A stretch of 64,000 nt of DNA, from contig NC_087072.1 of assembly GCF_026151205.1 (NCBI RefSeq), positions 1,103,375-1,167,374 on the forward strand, given 5' to 3'. Of the stretch, positions 15,001 to 44,084 are shown piece after piece. Below the pieces are notes generated by a model. It ran no database searches and had not been told where the DNA came from. It saw only the letters and a list, made by a program, of their open reading frames with translations. Each line of letters starts with the position of its first letter. Within the stretch, counting starts at the first letter, position 1. A program made the position numbers and the translations under genes. This DNA is from Bolinopsis microptera (lineage: Eukaryota; Ctenophora; Tentaculata; Lobata; Bolinopsidae).

Positions 15001-16573
15001 GTCTGCTCAGTAGTTTATAAATGAGCTTTAAAGAAAGATAATCTAATTTCTATCTACAAACAAACAGATAAGAATGATATGATAGAAGTATGTTTAATTT
15101 TAAACGACAGTAATAGTGTTACGTCCGACAGTGAACAGCAAAGTTAACAATCACGCTACTATTTGTAGGTTTCAGCTTTAATTTGCGATAGATATAACTT
15201 GACCCACAGATTTGTTAACTTCAATATGACAGTATGAAAATCGATAAATCCCAAAATAAATCGCGATACAGAACGAGATTATGGTTAGGTATGAAACTCC
15301 GTTATAAATACTGCAACTCCCTGTAGTTTAGAGTGAGGTTATACTAATACAGAATACTGCACTGGAAGCTATCGCACGTGGAACTAAACACTTCCGTGAC
15401 ACGCGTTAATCGCTGACACGAGCACCATTTCATACATCCATGTAATAATAATCACAAATATTGTCTCGAAGCAAGCCTGCAATTAAATTTGAATCCTGCA
15501 GTTAACACCATGACAGTTCCCCCACGTAGCTTCGTGTGACATGGGTCACGTGTGACATGGGTCACGTGTGACATGGGTCACGTGTGACATGGGTCAACTG
15601 CATGTGTTATTTAATTAATGGCAGTAGTAGTAGTAGTGGCAGCAGGATGACTATCACAAGGGTAGAGAGCGAATTATAAGTTATAATAAGTGCTATATTG
15701 ACATTTTAAATATATTGAGTGGAGGTCAAACCACCGCTTTTTTATTCCCATCGAAGATTGGTTACACTTTCAATTAATCAATATAAAAGGATATATTCGA
15801 TTGAAAACGCTAATATCTTATTTTCTTAACACATTTAAAACCCAAGGTGGAGAGTTGGACGAACGGAGAGGACTTTTTAGCTCAAATGTGCAAGTTAACC
15901 GGAAAATTACTGAAAAAGGGGGAGCCAGATCTGAACACCTGCGCTAGAATGGTATTCCAGGACTTCCAACGAGGCAAATTACCATACTTCAACGTTCCGC
16001 CAAACAGTTCCAGGGTTTGTTATTTCTTAATTTTCTAATGCCTGGTTTTACTACTTTCCTTAGCATTATTCATTTTTAACCATTTCTTGTTCATACTTTC
16101 ATAGTTCAGACGCCTTCTTTACGCGAAGAGAGCACTGTTATTTCAATCGAGAGTTTTTGCTAGCCTTGTTTTAATTCAGCTTTAAAACACTATTTAATAC
16201 GGTTTAATATAAACATACAAATTACAGTTTTAATGTAGAACATGATTGGTTTCTATAACATATAGTGGTATATATATAGTGTATAACTTCCGAACATTGT
16301 TATCAGAAGTCAACAGACGAAGCAATGCCGACAGCGAAAGATATGTCATTTATAGACGAGGCTAATAATGAACAATTAAAAGAAGATAACCCTGAAGATA
16401 TGAAAGACATCTCAAACGAAACAACAGAAGATGCAGCTTTAACAGAAGATAACACACCAGATGATAATAATTGTGGTGAAATATCAGACGGTAATCAATT
16501 AGATACTAGTCTTCCTGAGAGGACTCCCGAGCAAGCTAAGAAACGGAGGAGAATTGTTCCTGATGATGATTGA
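1..16573 (+). CDS. GNL2: GNL2/NOG2-like nucleolar GTPase, 3' seven exons (5' end outside window)
   Basis: GNL2/NOG2 proteins are circularly permuted GTPases (YlqF/YawG class) that act in nucleolar/nuclear assembly of the 60S ribosomal subunit. Exons read: 1-231, 416-598, 765-892, 1445-1579, 8156-8251, 15847-16014, 16307-16573. Exon 1 carries [18 protein letters not shown] and VLDARDPM, exon 2 the G4 motif NKCDLVPTW, exon 3 the P-loop GYPNVGKSS, and exon 4 [13 protein letters not shown] and the G3 motif DCPG. This G4-G1-G3 order is diagnostic of the permuted family. Exon 6 has the conserved [12 protein letters not shown] block. The last exon is acidic and ends in a basic KKRRR stretch before a TGA. 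The C-terminal tail looks short next to the human protein. Exons 2 and 3 do not join in frame: one base appears to be missing near 589-592, in the NP-x-GKG motif. That is either an assembly error or a real lesion. Both junctions of exon 4 are tandemly amplified. Intron 5 (8252-15846) contains an antisense GPCR. Confidence 0.9.
1124..1464 (+). repeat. 41-44 bp tandem repeat that copies the exon 4 splice acceptor 8 times
   Basis: Each unit contains CAACCAATAACCCC, a CT-rich tract, CAG and then TGTTGTAAAGTAGCCCCAC. The last part is the true 5' end of GNL2 exon 4 (which continues into CTAGCGGGAGAG). Acceptor AGs end at 1150, 1193, 1234, 1275, 1316, 1359, 1401 and 1444. Only the last one reads on into the coding exon. 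Use of an upstream one would read through the next unit into TAA. Copies differ in CT number and by one substitution (AAAGTTGCC near 1285). Confidence 0.95.
1556..7793 (+). repeat. 38-bp minisatellite, about 164 copies of the GNL2 exon 4 donor junction
   Basis: The unit is the last 22-24 bases of exon 4 (ending GACATGATGTGCAAG) followed by GTAAGGATTGTGCCTCT. The first donor is at 1580 and the last at 7778. The spacing is 38 bp, with two units carrying a 2-bp gain (CTCTATTACG, near 2547 and 3537), which gives 163 intervals. The first ~120 units are nearly identical; substitutions such as GATCG, AACACTG, AAGTAAGG and TAATGG cluster after ~6180. Because 38 is not a multiple of 3, and each unit read on from exon 4 reaches TGA, only the first donor keeps the protein open. 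Confidence 0.97.
8703..8953 (-). repeat. 42-bp tandem repeat forming the GPCR C-terminal tail and 3' flank
   Basis: There are six copies of a 42-bp unit starting CTGGTTTGGGAACACTTAAA on the plus strand, at 8703, 8745, 8787, 8829, 8870 and 8912. On the minus strand the unit encodes a 14-residue repeat ([14 protein letters not shown]). The copy at 8829 lacks one A (CACTTAAACC rather than CACTTAAAACC). That deletion shifts the frame into a stop, so the protein ends inside the array at 8844. Confidence 0.93.
8844..9998 (-). CDS. Class A (rhodopsin-like) G protein-coupled receptor, two exons, nested antisense in a GNL2 intron
   Basis: Two minus-strand exons, 9998-9759 and 9647-8844, join in phase 0 across a 111-bp GT-AG intron and encode 347 aa. 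Exon 1 holds a short N terminus, TM1 and TM2 ([16 protein letters not shown]). Exon 2 begins at TM3 with [11 protein letters not shown] in the DRY position, followed by TM4-TM6 and a TM7 with [17 protein letters not shown], a clear NPxxY motif. The basic GKRRRN segment is the third intracellular loop. The start is the ATG at 9998; the apparent ORF running on past 9759 is intron. The tail is built from a 14-residue repeat and ends at a frameshift-derived stop. The ligand cannot be inferred; the SRT/IRT...PF variant of DRY is common in invertebrate orphan receptors. Confidence 0.85.
10055..10170. repeat. Two-copy direct repeat (~71 bp spacing)
   Basis: The segment GAGTAGTAAAAATATATTTA and the following AAGAAATTATTAAGATTC occur twice, around 10062-10111 and 10122-10170. 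They are separated by different G-rich linkers. No coding signal is seen. The neighbouring stretch 10171-10980, still in the GNL2 intron, shows only C-rich low complexity (10466-10540). Confidence 0.8.
10975..11125. repeat. Imperfect tandem repeats rich in ACAAACACTA and TATAATTATATAATACTACT
   Basis: Three or four imperfect copies of a module with GAACAAACACTACTAC followed by an AT-rich stretch. This is a non-coding intronic repeat. Confidence 0.7.
11260..11595 (+). other. Unassigned open frame of 111 codons
   Basis: An uninterrupted frame with a moderately basic composition ([42 protein letters not shown]). It lies in the GNL2 intron just upstream of a retrotransposon remnant. I do not recognise it. 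It has no splice or domain support and may be TE-derived or chance. Confidence 0.2.
11712..11826 (+). mobile_element. Short fragment of a non-LTR retrotransposon 3' coding end
   Basis: The sequence matches, at base level, the C-terminal block of the minus-strand element at 17116-17343 ([22 protein letters not shown] versus [22 protein letters not shown]). Only about 115 bp is present, so this is a dead remnant. The flanks show AATATTATCTGG AT-rich DNA on one side and a short tandem repeat on the other. Confidence 0.65.
11843..11906. repeat. ACACCAACCCACCAGATT tandem repeat, 3-4 copies
   Basis: An 18-bp unit repeated between 11843 and 11906 in the GNL2 intron. No function is visible. Confidence 0.8.
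12118..12556. mobile_element. Foldback/MITE-like element with ~100 bp terminal inverted repeats
   Basis: The left arm runs from GGCCACCAGTTTTCTAGAGG through ATCTAGACAAATACTTTTAA to TTCATGGAATTAATGACAC (about 12119-12222). It is repeated in inverse orientation at about 12441-12552 (TCATTAATTCCATGAAACA ... CTAGAAAACTGGTGAGTGG). The ~220 bp centre has no ORF. It is a non-autonomous inverted-repeat element by structure; the superfamily is not determined. Confidence 0.82.
12613..12704. repeat. Small palindrome of ATTAAAGTAT units
   Basis: TATTAAAGTATATTAAAGTA at 12614-12637 faces ATACTTTAATATACTTTAAT at 12669-12698, separated by ~30 bp. This may be a stem-loop or a tiny foldback. 12705-13440 holds AT-rich DNA with no gene seen. 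Confidence 0.7.
13446..14045 (+). mobile_element. CR1/jockey-like LINE, 5'-truncated and frameshifted 3' end
   Basis: The frame from 13446 reads [65 protein letters not shown]. This is the conserved region C-terminal to the reverse transcriptase core of CR1-type LINEs. The reading then moves frame twice: [11 protein letters not shown] is in another frame at ~13741, and [17 protein letters not shown] is in a third at ~13840-13890. The polymerase core is absent. It is a dead copy inserted in the GNL2 intron in sense orientation. Confidence 0.85.
14704..14834. repeat. 67-bp tandem duplication
   Basis: A unit starting AAGGACATGTTTTATTCATA occurs at 14704 and again at 14769, with only a couple of substitutions (GAGCGCG versus GACCGCG). 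14046-14700 and 14835-15530 are intronic with no gene seen. Confidence 0.9.
15537..15597. promoter_or_regulatory. Array of four GTGACATGGGTCAC units, each junction a CACGTG E-box
   Basis: The 17-bp unit GTGACATGGGTCACGTG is repeated four times. The joints create the palindrome GTCACGTGTGAC with a core CACGTG, the consensus for bHLH-ZIP factors. The sequence shows the sites; any regulatory role is inference. Confidence 0.45.
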
Positions 16574-17115
16574 TAGAGTGGTGTTCCCTTTTTATTTTGC
16601 TTCATATCGCCAGCAAAGGCGCCTTTTAAAGTCTATTTTATGTTTTACCGTAGGGTTTTTAAGAGTTTTTGTCCGGAAACTTGACCGGGGGTAATTTATT
16701 ATCGACTGTAATCGTTCATTTTAAAGAGCATTTTAATTTAAAACTAAATTGCTGCGTTTTAGTATCATCAAATTAAATTACAAGTAAAATGTTTGACGTT
16801 CCCACTTGCAACCTACAGTTACACTGAAACCATGGGACGCGACCAAAGTGCGTCTGAAAATCCGGAGGCTAAACTATAAAATGAGTTACATTGTCTTATA
16901 ATATGTAATACTAATGTTCCTTAAGTACGGGAACTGAGACAAAGTGACTTCATCACTTCAACTCGAAGCATTCTCCAAATTAAAATGTGTACCATTATAC
17001 CATATTCAATATTTAAGACTGATAATAATATCAAATTTGCCATATTGGATATATTCAACTACAAATGTAGTGGAAGATTGAGATTAACCATTAACTGGAT
17101 ATACTTCTACTACTA

Positions 17116-17343
17116 CTATGTTGGAGCTAAGTCCGATCTACGCCAGATAACCCCCTTCATGCATATATCCCTGTCCCGCATCAGGGTTCGCAGTTCCTCT
17201 TTAGAGTTTGTCCCAACTTCCTTCAGTAACATAGACAAGTAGCTTTGTCTTGGTCGGCCTTGCTGTGCTCTACCGTGCGTAGGTTCCCATAAGACTAAAT
17301 CACTGGCAAGTAGCTCAGGATGTCTGATGCAGTGTCCCGCCAT
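17116..17343 (-). mobile_element. Non-LTR retrotransposon ORF2 C-terminal remnant
   Basis: The minus frame reads AGHCIRHPELLASDLVLWEP, THGRAQQGRPRQSYLSMLLK and [19 protein letters not shown]. This matches the well-known GHCxRHPE...VLWEPTHGRxxxGRP C-terminal region of LINE polyproteins in marine invertebrates. Only ~75 codons survive. It lies just downstream of the GNL2 3' end, in antisense orientation to it. A second piece lies at 11712-11826. Confidence 0.8.
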
Positions 17344-17515
17344 TTGTAATTTCCTAACTTCGTAACTGGATATAGGGTATTATAATCATCACGATAACTA
17401 GCATGCAGCAGCACTATAGCGGTATCCACAGACTATTAATTAGAATCTTGCGATCTACTTATTCAGGGGTGATTTTAGGGATTCGTGAATCCATCGATAG
17501 AAAAATGCGACTGTT

Positions 17516-17687
17516 AGGGGTCGTTCACATATTACGTTCTCTTTTTTAGAACATTTTTAACCCCCCCCCCCCCCTCCGTAATCAGTTTTACATATAGCTA
17601 TTGTAGTGTGTCAAAATTACACTAGCGTAATCATTCGGAACCCCCCCTCCCCCCTCAGCTGATAACGTAATATGTGAACGACCCCTT
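17516..17687. mobile_element. MITE with AGGGGTCGTTCACATATTAC termini
   Basis: The left end is AGGGGTCGTTCACATATTAC and the right end its inverted match (GTAATATGTGAACGACCCCT); the element is 172 bp. The interior has runs of C and the recurring phrase CCGTAATCA. It has no coding capacity. A related longer copy is at 19777-20536. Confidence 0.85.
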
Positions 17688-18361
17688 ATGTCAATTAGCT
17701 GGTCGAGGGCTGCCGTACAATGGTGACGGGCTTACCTGGGGACCTCAGGCTATTATGTTCATAAACATAATAGCCGAATAGAGATTAGGCGGAATGACAG
17801 GCTGAGCGCGGCCCAGTAACTGTTCACGTGACATGGACGACCAATCAAATAGGTAATACAGTATGTAACAGGTAATACAGTATACACCTTGTCTATATGG
17901 TCTAACTCACCAAGTCAACATACATGACACATGAGATTGAGAACTAAGCAATTGAAACGTAACACATCTCACCAAATCTAGATCAAGTAACCACCATTGC
18001 ATGGGAAGATGATAAATCAATTAAACCAATAAAAATTGCTTAAATAGATAAGACAGGTGCTGCGATTTTCGTGTTTTTATCTGTATAAGAAATAGGGGCG
18101 TGGTCCACGGCCAGGGCGTGGTCACAGAGTCTTGAAAATATGTTTCAACGAAATGCCATCATCACATTTATATTAGAGTAGAAAGTCTCAAAGCACAGAA
18201 ATGACGCTATCATGTTAAAAAATGCGATGTTCCTTATTTTACCTGTATAAGAAACGCGCTATAAAAATGGGCGTGACCCAAGGCGACATTATCCGAAACA
18301 CTAGAGTCAAAAAGATTTGTTTGCTTGTTCCTGACCCTATTGCGCCCTGTTACTGTCACCA

Positions 18362-18502
18362 AGATGCAGTTAGACCTAACCAGTTAGGCCTAACGTAGAG
18401 TTAGAAAGCGGCGCGCGCTACTTCGAAGAAATTTAGACGAGTAACATCCGTCAAGCCTAACTCTGCGTTAGGTCTAACTAGTTAGACCTAACTGCATCTT
18501 GA
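18362..18502. repeat. Foldback with AGATGCAGTTAGACCTAAC ends, nested in the 17732-18859 element
   Basis: AGATGCAGTTAGACCTAACC at 18362 pairs with GTTAGACCTAACTGCATCT at 18484-18502, and a second inner pair (TTAGGCCTAACGTAGAGTTA / AACTCTGCGTTAGG) brackets the loop. The loop holds one copy of the CTTCGAAGAAATTTAGACGA module. Confidence 0.82.
18411..18453 (+). repeat. Dispersed GC-rich module family 1, copy a
   Basis: The module reads GCGCGCGCTACTTCGAAGAA and then ATTTAGACGAGTAACATCCG with TCA. Related copies are at 18983-19112 (split), 51813-51881 (inverted) and 56202-56290 (inverted, diverged). Confidence 0.8.
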
Positions 18503-18890
18503 GGACAGTTAGTGTTAATCACGAAATCCTATTTTTTGAGCTTCACACTTCAGATCAAATACAATTGTCCATATTATGTGATATGTATATTATAATTAGT
18601 TAATTAATAGTTCTTAAGTAATATTGGCAAATCGATTGACCCAGTTCAACGGGTGATACTCTGTACTCGTAAAATATTTGTTCCAAATATATACAAGCAC
18701 AAGACTGTCGACGAGTCCAACTCGGCGCGCGTCTCATGGTAAGTTATAAACCTTGAAATCTACAAAACTCTTATTGGGCCGCGCTCAGCCTGTCATTCCG
18801 CTTAATCTCTATTCGTTTATTTTCGTTTATGAACATAATAGCCTGAGGTCCCCAGGTAACAGGTAACAATACCTTTTTATATATCACCTC

Positions 18891-18982
18891 CACAGGGAGA
18901 CTAAAGTGCAAAGAAACTGCTGCTGTCGCGCGCGCGCCATTTGCATCAGTTTCTTTGCACTTTAGTTTACTAGCTCCCTGTG
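18891..18982. mobile_element. 92-bp hairpin element with CACAGGGAG termini
   Basis: CACAGGGAGACTAAAGTGCA and AAGAAACTG in the left arm pair with CAGTTTCTTTGCACTTTAG and CTCCCTGTG in the right arm, around a short CG-rich loop. It is the same family as the larger copy at 20223-20470. Confidence 0.85.
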
Positions 18983-19112
18983 CCTTGACCATTGTTAATG
19001 GTTTGGCCCGGCGCGCGCTACTTTGTAGCACTTGCCATCTGGCCGAAATAACATTTCGAGAAGAAAGCGACGCGCGCTATTTCGAAGAAATTTAGACGAG
19101 TAACATCCGTCA
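18983..19112 (+). repeat. Dispersed module family 1, copy b (split by ~48 bp)
   Basis: TTGACCATTGTTAATGGTTT and GGCCCGGCGCGCGCTACTT at 18985-19023 are followed, after an insertion, by CGCGCGCTATTTCGAAGAAA with the TAGACGAGTAACATCCGTCA end at 19071-19112. Compared with the inverted copy at 51813, it defines a ~68-bp element with TGACCATT and CCGTCA ends. Confidence 0.7.
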
Positions 19113-19189
19113 ACCTGTGCCTGGCTTCGTGACCGGTGGGTCCAGTGACCCCGGCCCCATTGTCGAGCGCGAGCGAAAGCCCCAATATT

Positions 19190-19289
19190 GATTCACATTT
19201 CACGATGTCAATTTTTCGCATCTCGCCGATCTGCATTGTGGTTGCGAGAAGATGCGCGGCGCGGCCCGGTGGTGCATCGCGCTACAATT
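19190..19289 (+). repeat. Dispersed GC-rich module family 2, copy 1
   Basis: About 100 bp with the landmarks CACGATGTCAAT, CGCATCTCGCCGATCTG, TTGCGAGAAG and GGTGCATCGCGCTACAA. The same order recurs at 20004-20123 and 48291-48382. Confidence 0.8.
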
Positions 19290-20003
19290 TTCACGTTTAC
19301 TTTAAAACCAGAACTAACTCAAATCCTAAAGCATAAACAGCTCAAATATTTTTTAACAAACTGTCACACGACGTGCGCGCGTTCGACAAAAATGGTTATT
19401 TACTCATAACTCGTCAAAAAATTATTTTCATGCTATGTAGTATGTAATTATTGTATCACGTCGTGACTTGCTCTATTCAGAGCCCTTGTGCTTGCAGTAG
19501 TGCGCGCCCGCCTCTTGACTTGTGAAACAAGCGCGCCCGCAGTGGCGCGCCCGCACATGGTTAGGTGAACGTCGTGACCCCTATTGGCGTGTCACTAAGT
19601 AGCGTTTCTACGACACAGGGGGAGCCGCGCACTCGTGCGCGGCGGGTCATACAACGTAAGACATTGTAATCAGTAATAGGTTTTATTCTAAATCAGCTTA
19701 AAAAATACATTGGTATATAAGCTTAAATTAACCTTATTAAGCTTACTTTCACAATCCCACAGCTTAGGTGTCCATGTCGTTCACATATTATATAACGTAA
19801 TCAATATTTTGGCAATTTTTACCCTCCTCCGTAATCAACCGTAATCAAGACCAAACCCCCCTAAATTACGTAATCAAGGTTTGACCCCCCGTAATCAAGA
19901 CCCAACCCCCTATATTACGTAATCACGGATTAATGAATGAAATAATCTCAAAGCACTTACTAAACGAAAATTGGTTTAAAAAACGAAATTTTTGATTACT
20001 TGA

Positions 20004-20123
20004 TTGACGATGTCAACCCTTTCTAGCTCGGCGCGACCCAGTGGTGCATCTCGCCGATCTACGGAAGGTTGCGAGAAGCATTATTGGATGCGCGCGCGAC
20101 CCAGTAGTGCATCGCGCTACAAT
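20004..20123 (+). repeat. Dispersed GC-rich module family 2, copy 2
   Basis: Contains TTGACGATGTCAACCCTTTC, a partial duplication of GCGACCCAGTGGTGCATC, CTCGCCGATCTACGG, GGTTGCGAGAAGC and the GCATCGCGCTACAAT end. Confidence 0.75.
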
Positions 20124-20222
20124 TTGATTACATAATTAACGAAAATTGTCCAATTGGTATTTTGAAAATCGGTAAAAAATAAAAATTTTGATTACGTTAT
20201 CAACGACCAAAACCCCCCCCCC

Positions 20223-20470
20223 ACAGGAGGAGCAAAGTGCAAAGAAACTTCTACTAACTGCTACTAACTGCTACTAACTGCTACTAACTGCCACTAACTG
20301 CCACTAACTGCCACTAACTGCCACTAACTGCTGCACACGGCGCGCGAATGCGTGGGCGCGAATGCGTGGGCGCGATTGCAGCAGTTAGTGGCAGTTAGTG
20401 GTAGTTAGTGGCAGTTAGTAGCAGTTAGTAGCGGTTAGTAGCAGTTTCTTTGCACTTTGCTCCTCCTGTG
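20223..20470. mobile_element. 248-bp hairpin element whose two arms carry mirrored 10-bp tandem repeats
   Basis: The ends are CACAGGAGGAGCAAAGTGCA and its inverse TGCACTTTGCTCCTCCTGTG. Inside the left arm are four CTACTAACTG and then four CCACTAACTG units. The right arm, read from the outside inward, has about three CTACTAAC-type and then three CCACTAAC-type units. The unit types are therefore in mirror order around a CG-rich loop (CACACGGCGCGCGAATGCG). Confidence 0.9.
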
Positions 20471-21268
20471 CCCCGTAATCAACCGTAAGCATTTAAAAAC
20501 CCCCCTCGGCTGATTACGTAATATGTGAACGACCCCTTACTCAATACTCATAATATATAAAACAAAAACGTATAAGCATGTACACAGAACGTCAAAATCT
20601 AATATGTAATAGTGCCCTCAGCTCTGGCACCCCGCGACTCAAGTGTCAAGGTTTTACTGGTTAAGTAAAAGTAGTTTGATTATTTATAAACGTTGCATAC
20701 CTGGCCTCGGCCGGTGCGAGAAAAGTGAAAGTATACAACGCAAATGCGTGTATAAAAAATAAAAATTTGCTGCAACTGATTTATAAGCACCACTAATAAT
20801 TAAATGCACTGTTTTACTTGATACAAAGCATTCAGAATAATTCATGGCTCATGCCATAATGTAAAAAAAGTAACCCACCGCAATTTTATTTTTGTAAGAC
20901 CCAGGACCCGTAATATAAGTCTCGCAAAGGTATATTATACTACTTCTTTTTTCTTCTATCAGTTGTGATGGAATTGTAATGAACAAAATCCATATATAAT
21001 AATTTATGATATGTTTGATTTCTTGTTATTGTATGTCATTCAAATTTGGTAGACGGCCCCAACGTTAATGTGGCTCTTGCTATGTGTTGGTTCAGCCGAA
21101 TTAATTAGTATGTAATCAAGATCATTTTACTCTTTTAGTTAGTTGTCTTCCGGCCAAACATTAAGCAACTTATATTGCAGTACCATTTATCAATTAGTAT
21201 ATCTAAATATTGTAATTTTGTATGGCTGAAATGTAACGCTTGATTTGTATATATACAAATTTTTTTTA

Positions 21269-21330
21269 ATTTGAAAATTCAATTAATCATCATATATATA
21301 TATGATAATTAATTGAATTTTCAAATAAAA
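21269..21330. repeat. ~62-bp near-perfect AT palindrome
   Basis: AATTTGAAAATTCAATTAAT at ~21269 is mirrored by ATTAATTGAATTTTCAAAT ending near 21326, around (AT)n. It may be a tiny foldback. No gene is seen in 20537-21519. Confidence 0.85.
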
Positions 21331-21519
21331 AAATAACTAAAAACAAGAAATACAAAATAAGAAGTTTCAAGTTCAGCGAAACTAAACTATCTTCTATAGA
21401 CTTTACAAAACCATTTCTGCCAGATGTATCTAATTTAGTATTTACTAATCCTTTTGGTTTTATTTGAAATGCTTATGATTTAAAATCGTCTTATAATTAT
21501 TATGGCGACATGTATACTG

Positions 21520-22484
21520 GCACGCCACCCCCTCTTTTTCACTATTGTCATTATAAACTAAGAACTCTTTGAGAGAATAGAAAGATTCCAGGATGAATCT
21601 TTCTGGACAAATTTGGCCAAGTTCCGAAAATTGTAAGTTGACATTTTAAAATTTAGCAGAGTTATTACCATATCAAAATATGGCAGACATGTGATCTCAG
21701 CACCCAATCAGTTATCTCCTCACTCAATCAATGGCCTGTTTGGTTCACATGCACAGCTTGATTGGTTGCAGGATTCTTAGAAGCTGATCCTTTTGGCTGA
21801 CAGCTGCACCTGAAGCGATGTAACACAACCCGGATAAAGTGGTGCAGAAAAAGGCTTTTTCTGGAAGGTAATAATCTGGTGCGCCATCAGCTTGTACTTA
21901 CGAGGAAAACGGAGTAGAGCAAGAAAGAAAACAACAATTTCAAGAAAAAAAGTTCACCATGCGTATCTGCTGACAAAATAAATGAAGGAACAACAAACAT
22001 CCCACAGCTGCTTAAGTGCCATTTAATAATAATTTAATTTAATTTAATTTGACGAACATCATTAACAATATAGACCCATAGCTTGCTGTTTATGATTATC
22101 GGAGTGTAAAAAAGCTATGAGCTATCCCACAAGGTGCTTGCAGCTGCGTGAAGGCATTTTGAACATCTTTGAATCATTATTTTATTATGTAGGAATTTTT
22201 TTAACATGATCAGATCATCGTCTCCCCAACATTCTTGGTACCTCCTTATGAGGTGCATTGTTGCGTGTTAGCGACTAGCTTCTGATGAGATCACTGATTA
22301 AATGATCAGGTAACTGATTGAGTGCCGAGATCACGTATCTGCCAAAATTTCAAATGGTTTTAACTCAACTAAATTTTCAACTATCGACTTGAAATTTTGT
22401 AAAAAATTTTCAATTTTCTGACCAAATGTATCTCAAAGCGTTCTCATTTTATGACAATAATAGTGAAAAAGAGGGAGTGCTTTT
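21520..22484. mobile_element. ~965-bp element with ~190-bp inverted ends, just upstream of PLC-gamma
   Basis: The left side CCCCCTCTTTTTCACTATTG ... GTGATCTCAGCACCCAATCA (21526-21713) matches the inverse of the right side ACTGATTGAGTGCCGAGATC ... AGTGAAAAAGAGGGAGTG (about 22310-22480), with substitutions along the arms. There is no ORF inside. It ends ~150 bp before the PLC-gamma start codon, so it may contribute upstream regulatory sequence. Confidence 0.72.
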
Positions 22485-22635
22485 AGGAAGTCTAAGTTTG
22501 ACCCATATCTGTAATATCTGAAATTTTGATATGCTGACATAAATTACACGAGTTGTGTGTTACTTCTCGCCCACCCTGTATACAATTTTCCCTTCTTTTT
22601 CTACCTCAGAGTATGCTTTCAGATCATAGCATGAA

Positions 22636-42909
<20,274 letters not shown>

Positions 42910-43400
42910 GGAGAATACTGATCCTTCAAGGAATTTAGGAGGGGGAGGTATGATTGTCAATCATGTTATTAATTTGTCCTTCATTTCACGTTTGTTTAAG
43001 ACGCACATCCGTAGTAATGACTGGTGTGCTGGGTCACACAACTCATGCGGCAAGTCTTAAAATTGATTTTTTAAAGATTTTCGATTGAAAATGTTGTGTT
43101 TTTCGTTGAATTTTAATTTTGATACCTGTTTTGATACCTGTTTTTTCTTTCTTTTGACTACCAGCGGTACTTATGTTGTTGAGAATATTGTTTGATGTTT
43201 TACGAGTGGGCCCAATATTGACTAATGAGCTTGAAAGTAAAACTAAAAAGTACTTAATCATGATCATTTTGAAAACACGCTGACATAGCTCACCTGTGAC
43301 TTAAATTGTGATTTAAATTTGACTGATTTAATTGATTGCTATTTCAAATTGTTTAAAGTATTTGATTTATTGTGATTTGAAACATTTATTTTAGATGTAA

Positions 43401-43406
43401 AATAAA
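43401..43406 (+). terminator. AATAAA polyadenylation signal, likely of PLC-gamma
   Basis: The first clear AATAAA after the PLC-gamma stop (42909), in TGTAAAATAAAAGATTGC. It would give a ~0.5 kb 3' UTR. 43407-44620 is AT-rich with no gene seen. Confidence 0.5.
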
Positions 43407-44084
43407 AGATTGCTAATATTCAGTGTTTGGGAACCTTATCTATTTACTGGCCCTCTTTCCTGCTACACAGTCTGTTTCTTTAATTCAGATAATATAATTC
43501 GAAAAGCCAAATATTTCACAGAAAGGAATGGTGAAACCAAGGTAATATGACGCAAAATCACTAAATTTTTGGGGGATGGGGGCCATTTCCCCAACTTCTG
43601 GCCAAATGGGCATAGATAGACAAAGCCTTAAAGTTAAAAACAGCTTAGAATTTATTCATATTACGAAAACAATATCAGAAATATTAATTTTTTTTCGATT
43701 TTAACAGAAAAATGAAGGAAATCACGAAATTTTGCCCCAAATTTAAGTCAACAGACGTCGATTGGCATAGATGGGGTTGCCCCCCCCCCTACAATTTTTC
43801 TTATGAATTGAGATGACAACTAACCATCGTTGACGTAGTATTTTGATTTTATATTGAATATTTCTATTTTGGTTGAAAAGTAAAGTATGGGCGTTTCATT
43901 TTGGTTCTGAGATACATTAGAATAGATTTTTATACTTTAATCCCGTTTTATTTATTTACATTTACCAAAACCAAAACGTCACTCACTGTTTCAGGAGGGT
44001 GCATCCCAGAGAAAGTTTTACAAAACGACAATTCTTATTTTCTCATTTTTGTTCCATTTCCAAATATGATATTTCCTAATATTT

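Larger units (their letters stand above)
17732..18859. mobile_element. 1.1 kb element with ~88 bp terminal inverted repeats
   Basis: 17732-17819 (TTACCTGGGGACCTCAGGCT ... GAGCGCGGCCCAGTAA) reappears inverted at 18771-18859, with one internal difference around ATAAACATAATAGCC. No ORF is found between them, so the element is non-autonomous. A smaller palindrome (18362-18502) is nested inside. Confidence 0.78.
19777..20536. mobile_element. Larger copy of the TCGTTCACATATTA MITE with nested insertions
   Basis: The left end TCGTTCACATATTA at 19777 is matched by the inverted right end TAATATGTGAACGA at 20519-20532. The interior repeats CCGTAATCAA and C-rich runs as in the 172-bp copy at 17516. It also contains module family 2 (20004-20123) and the hairpin element 20223-20470, so it is at least doubly nested. 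Confidence 0.7.
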
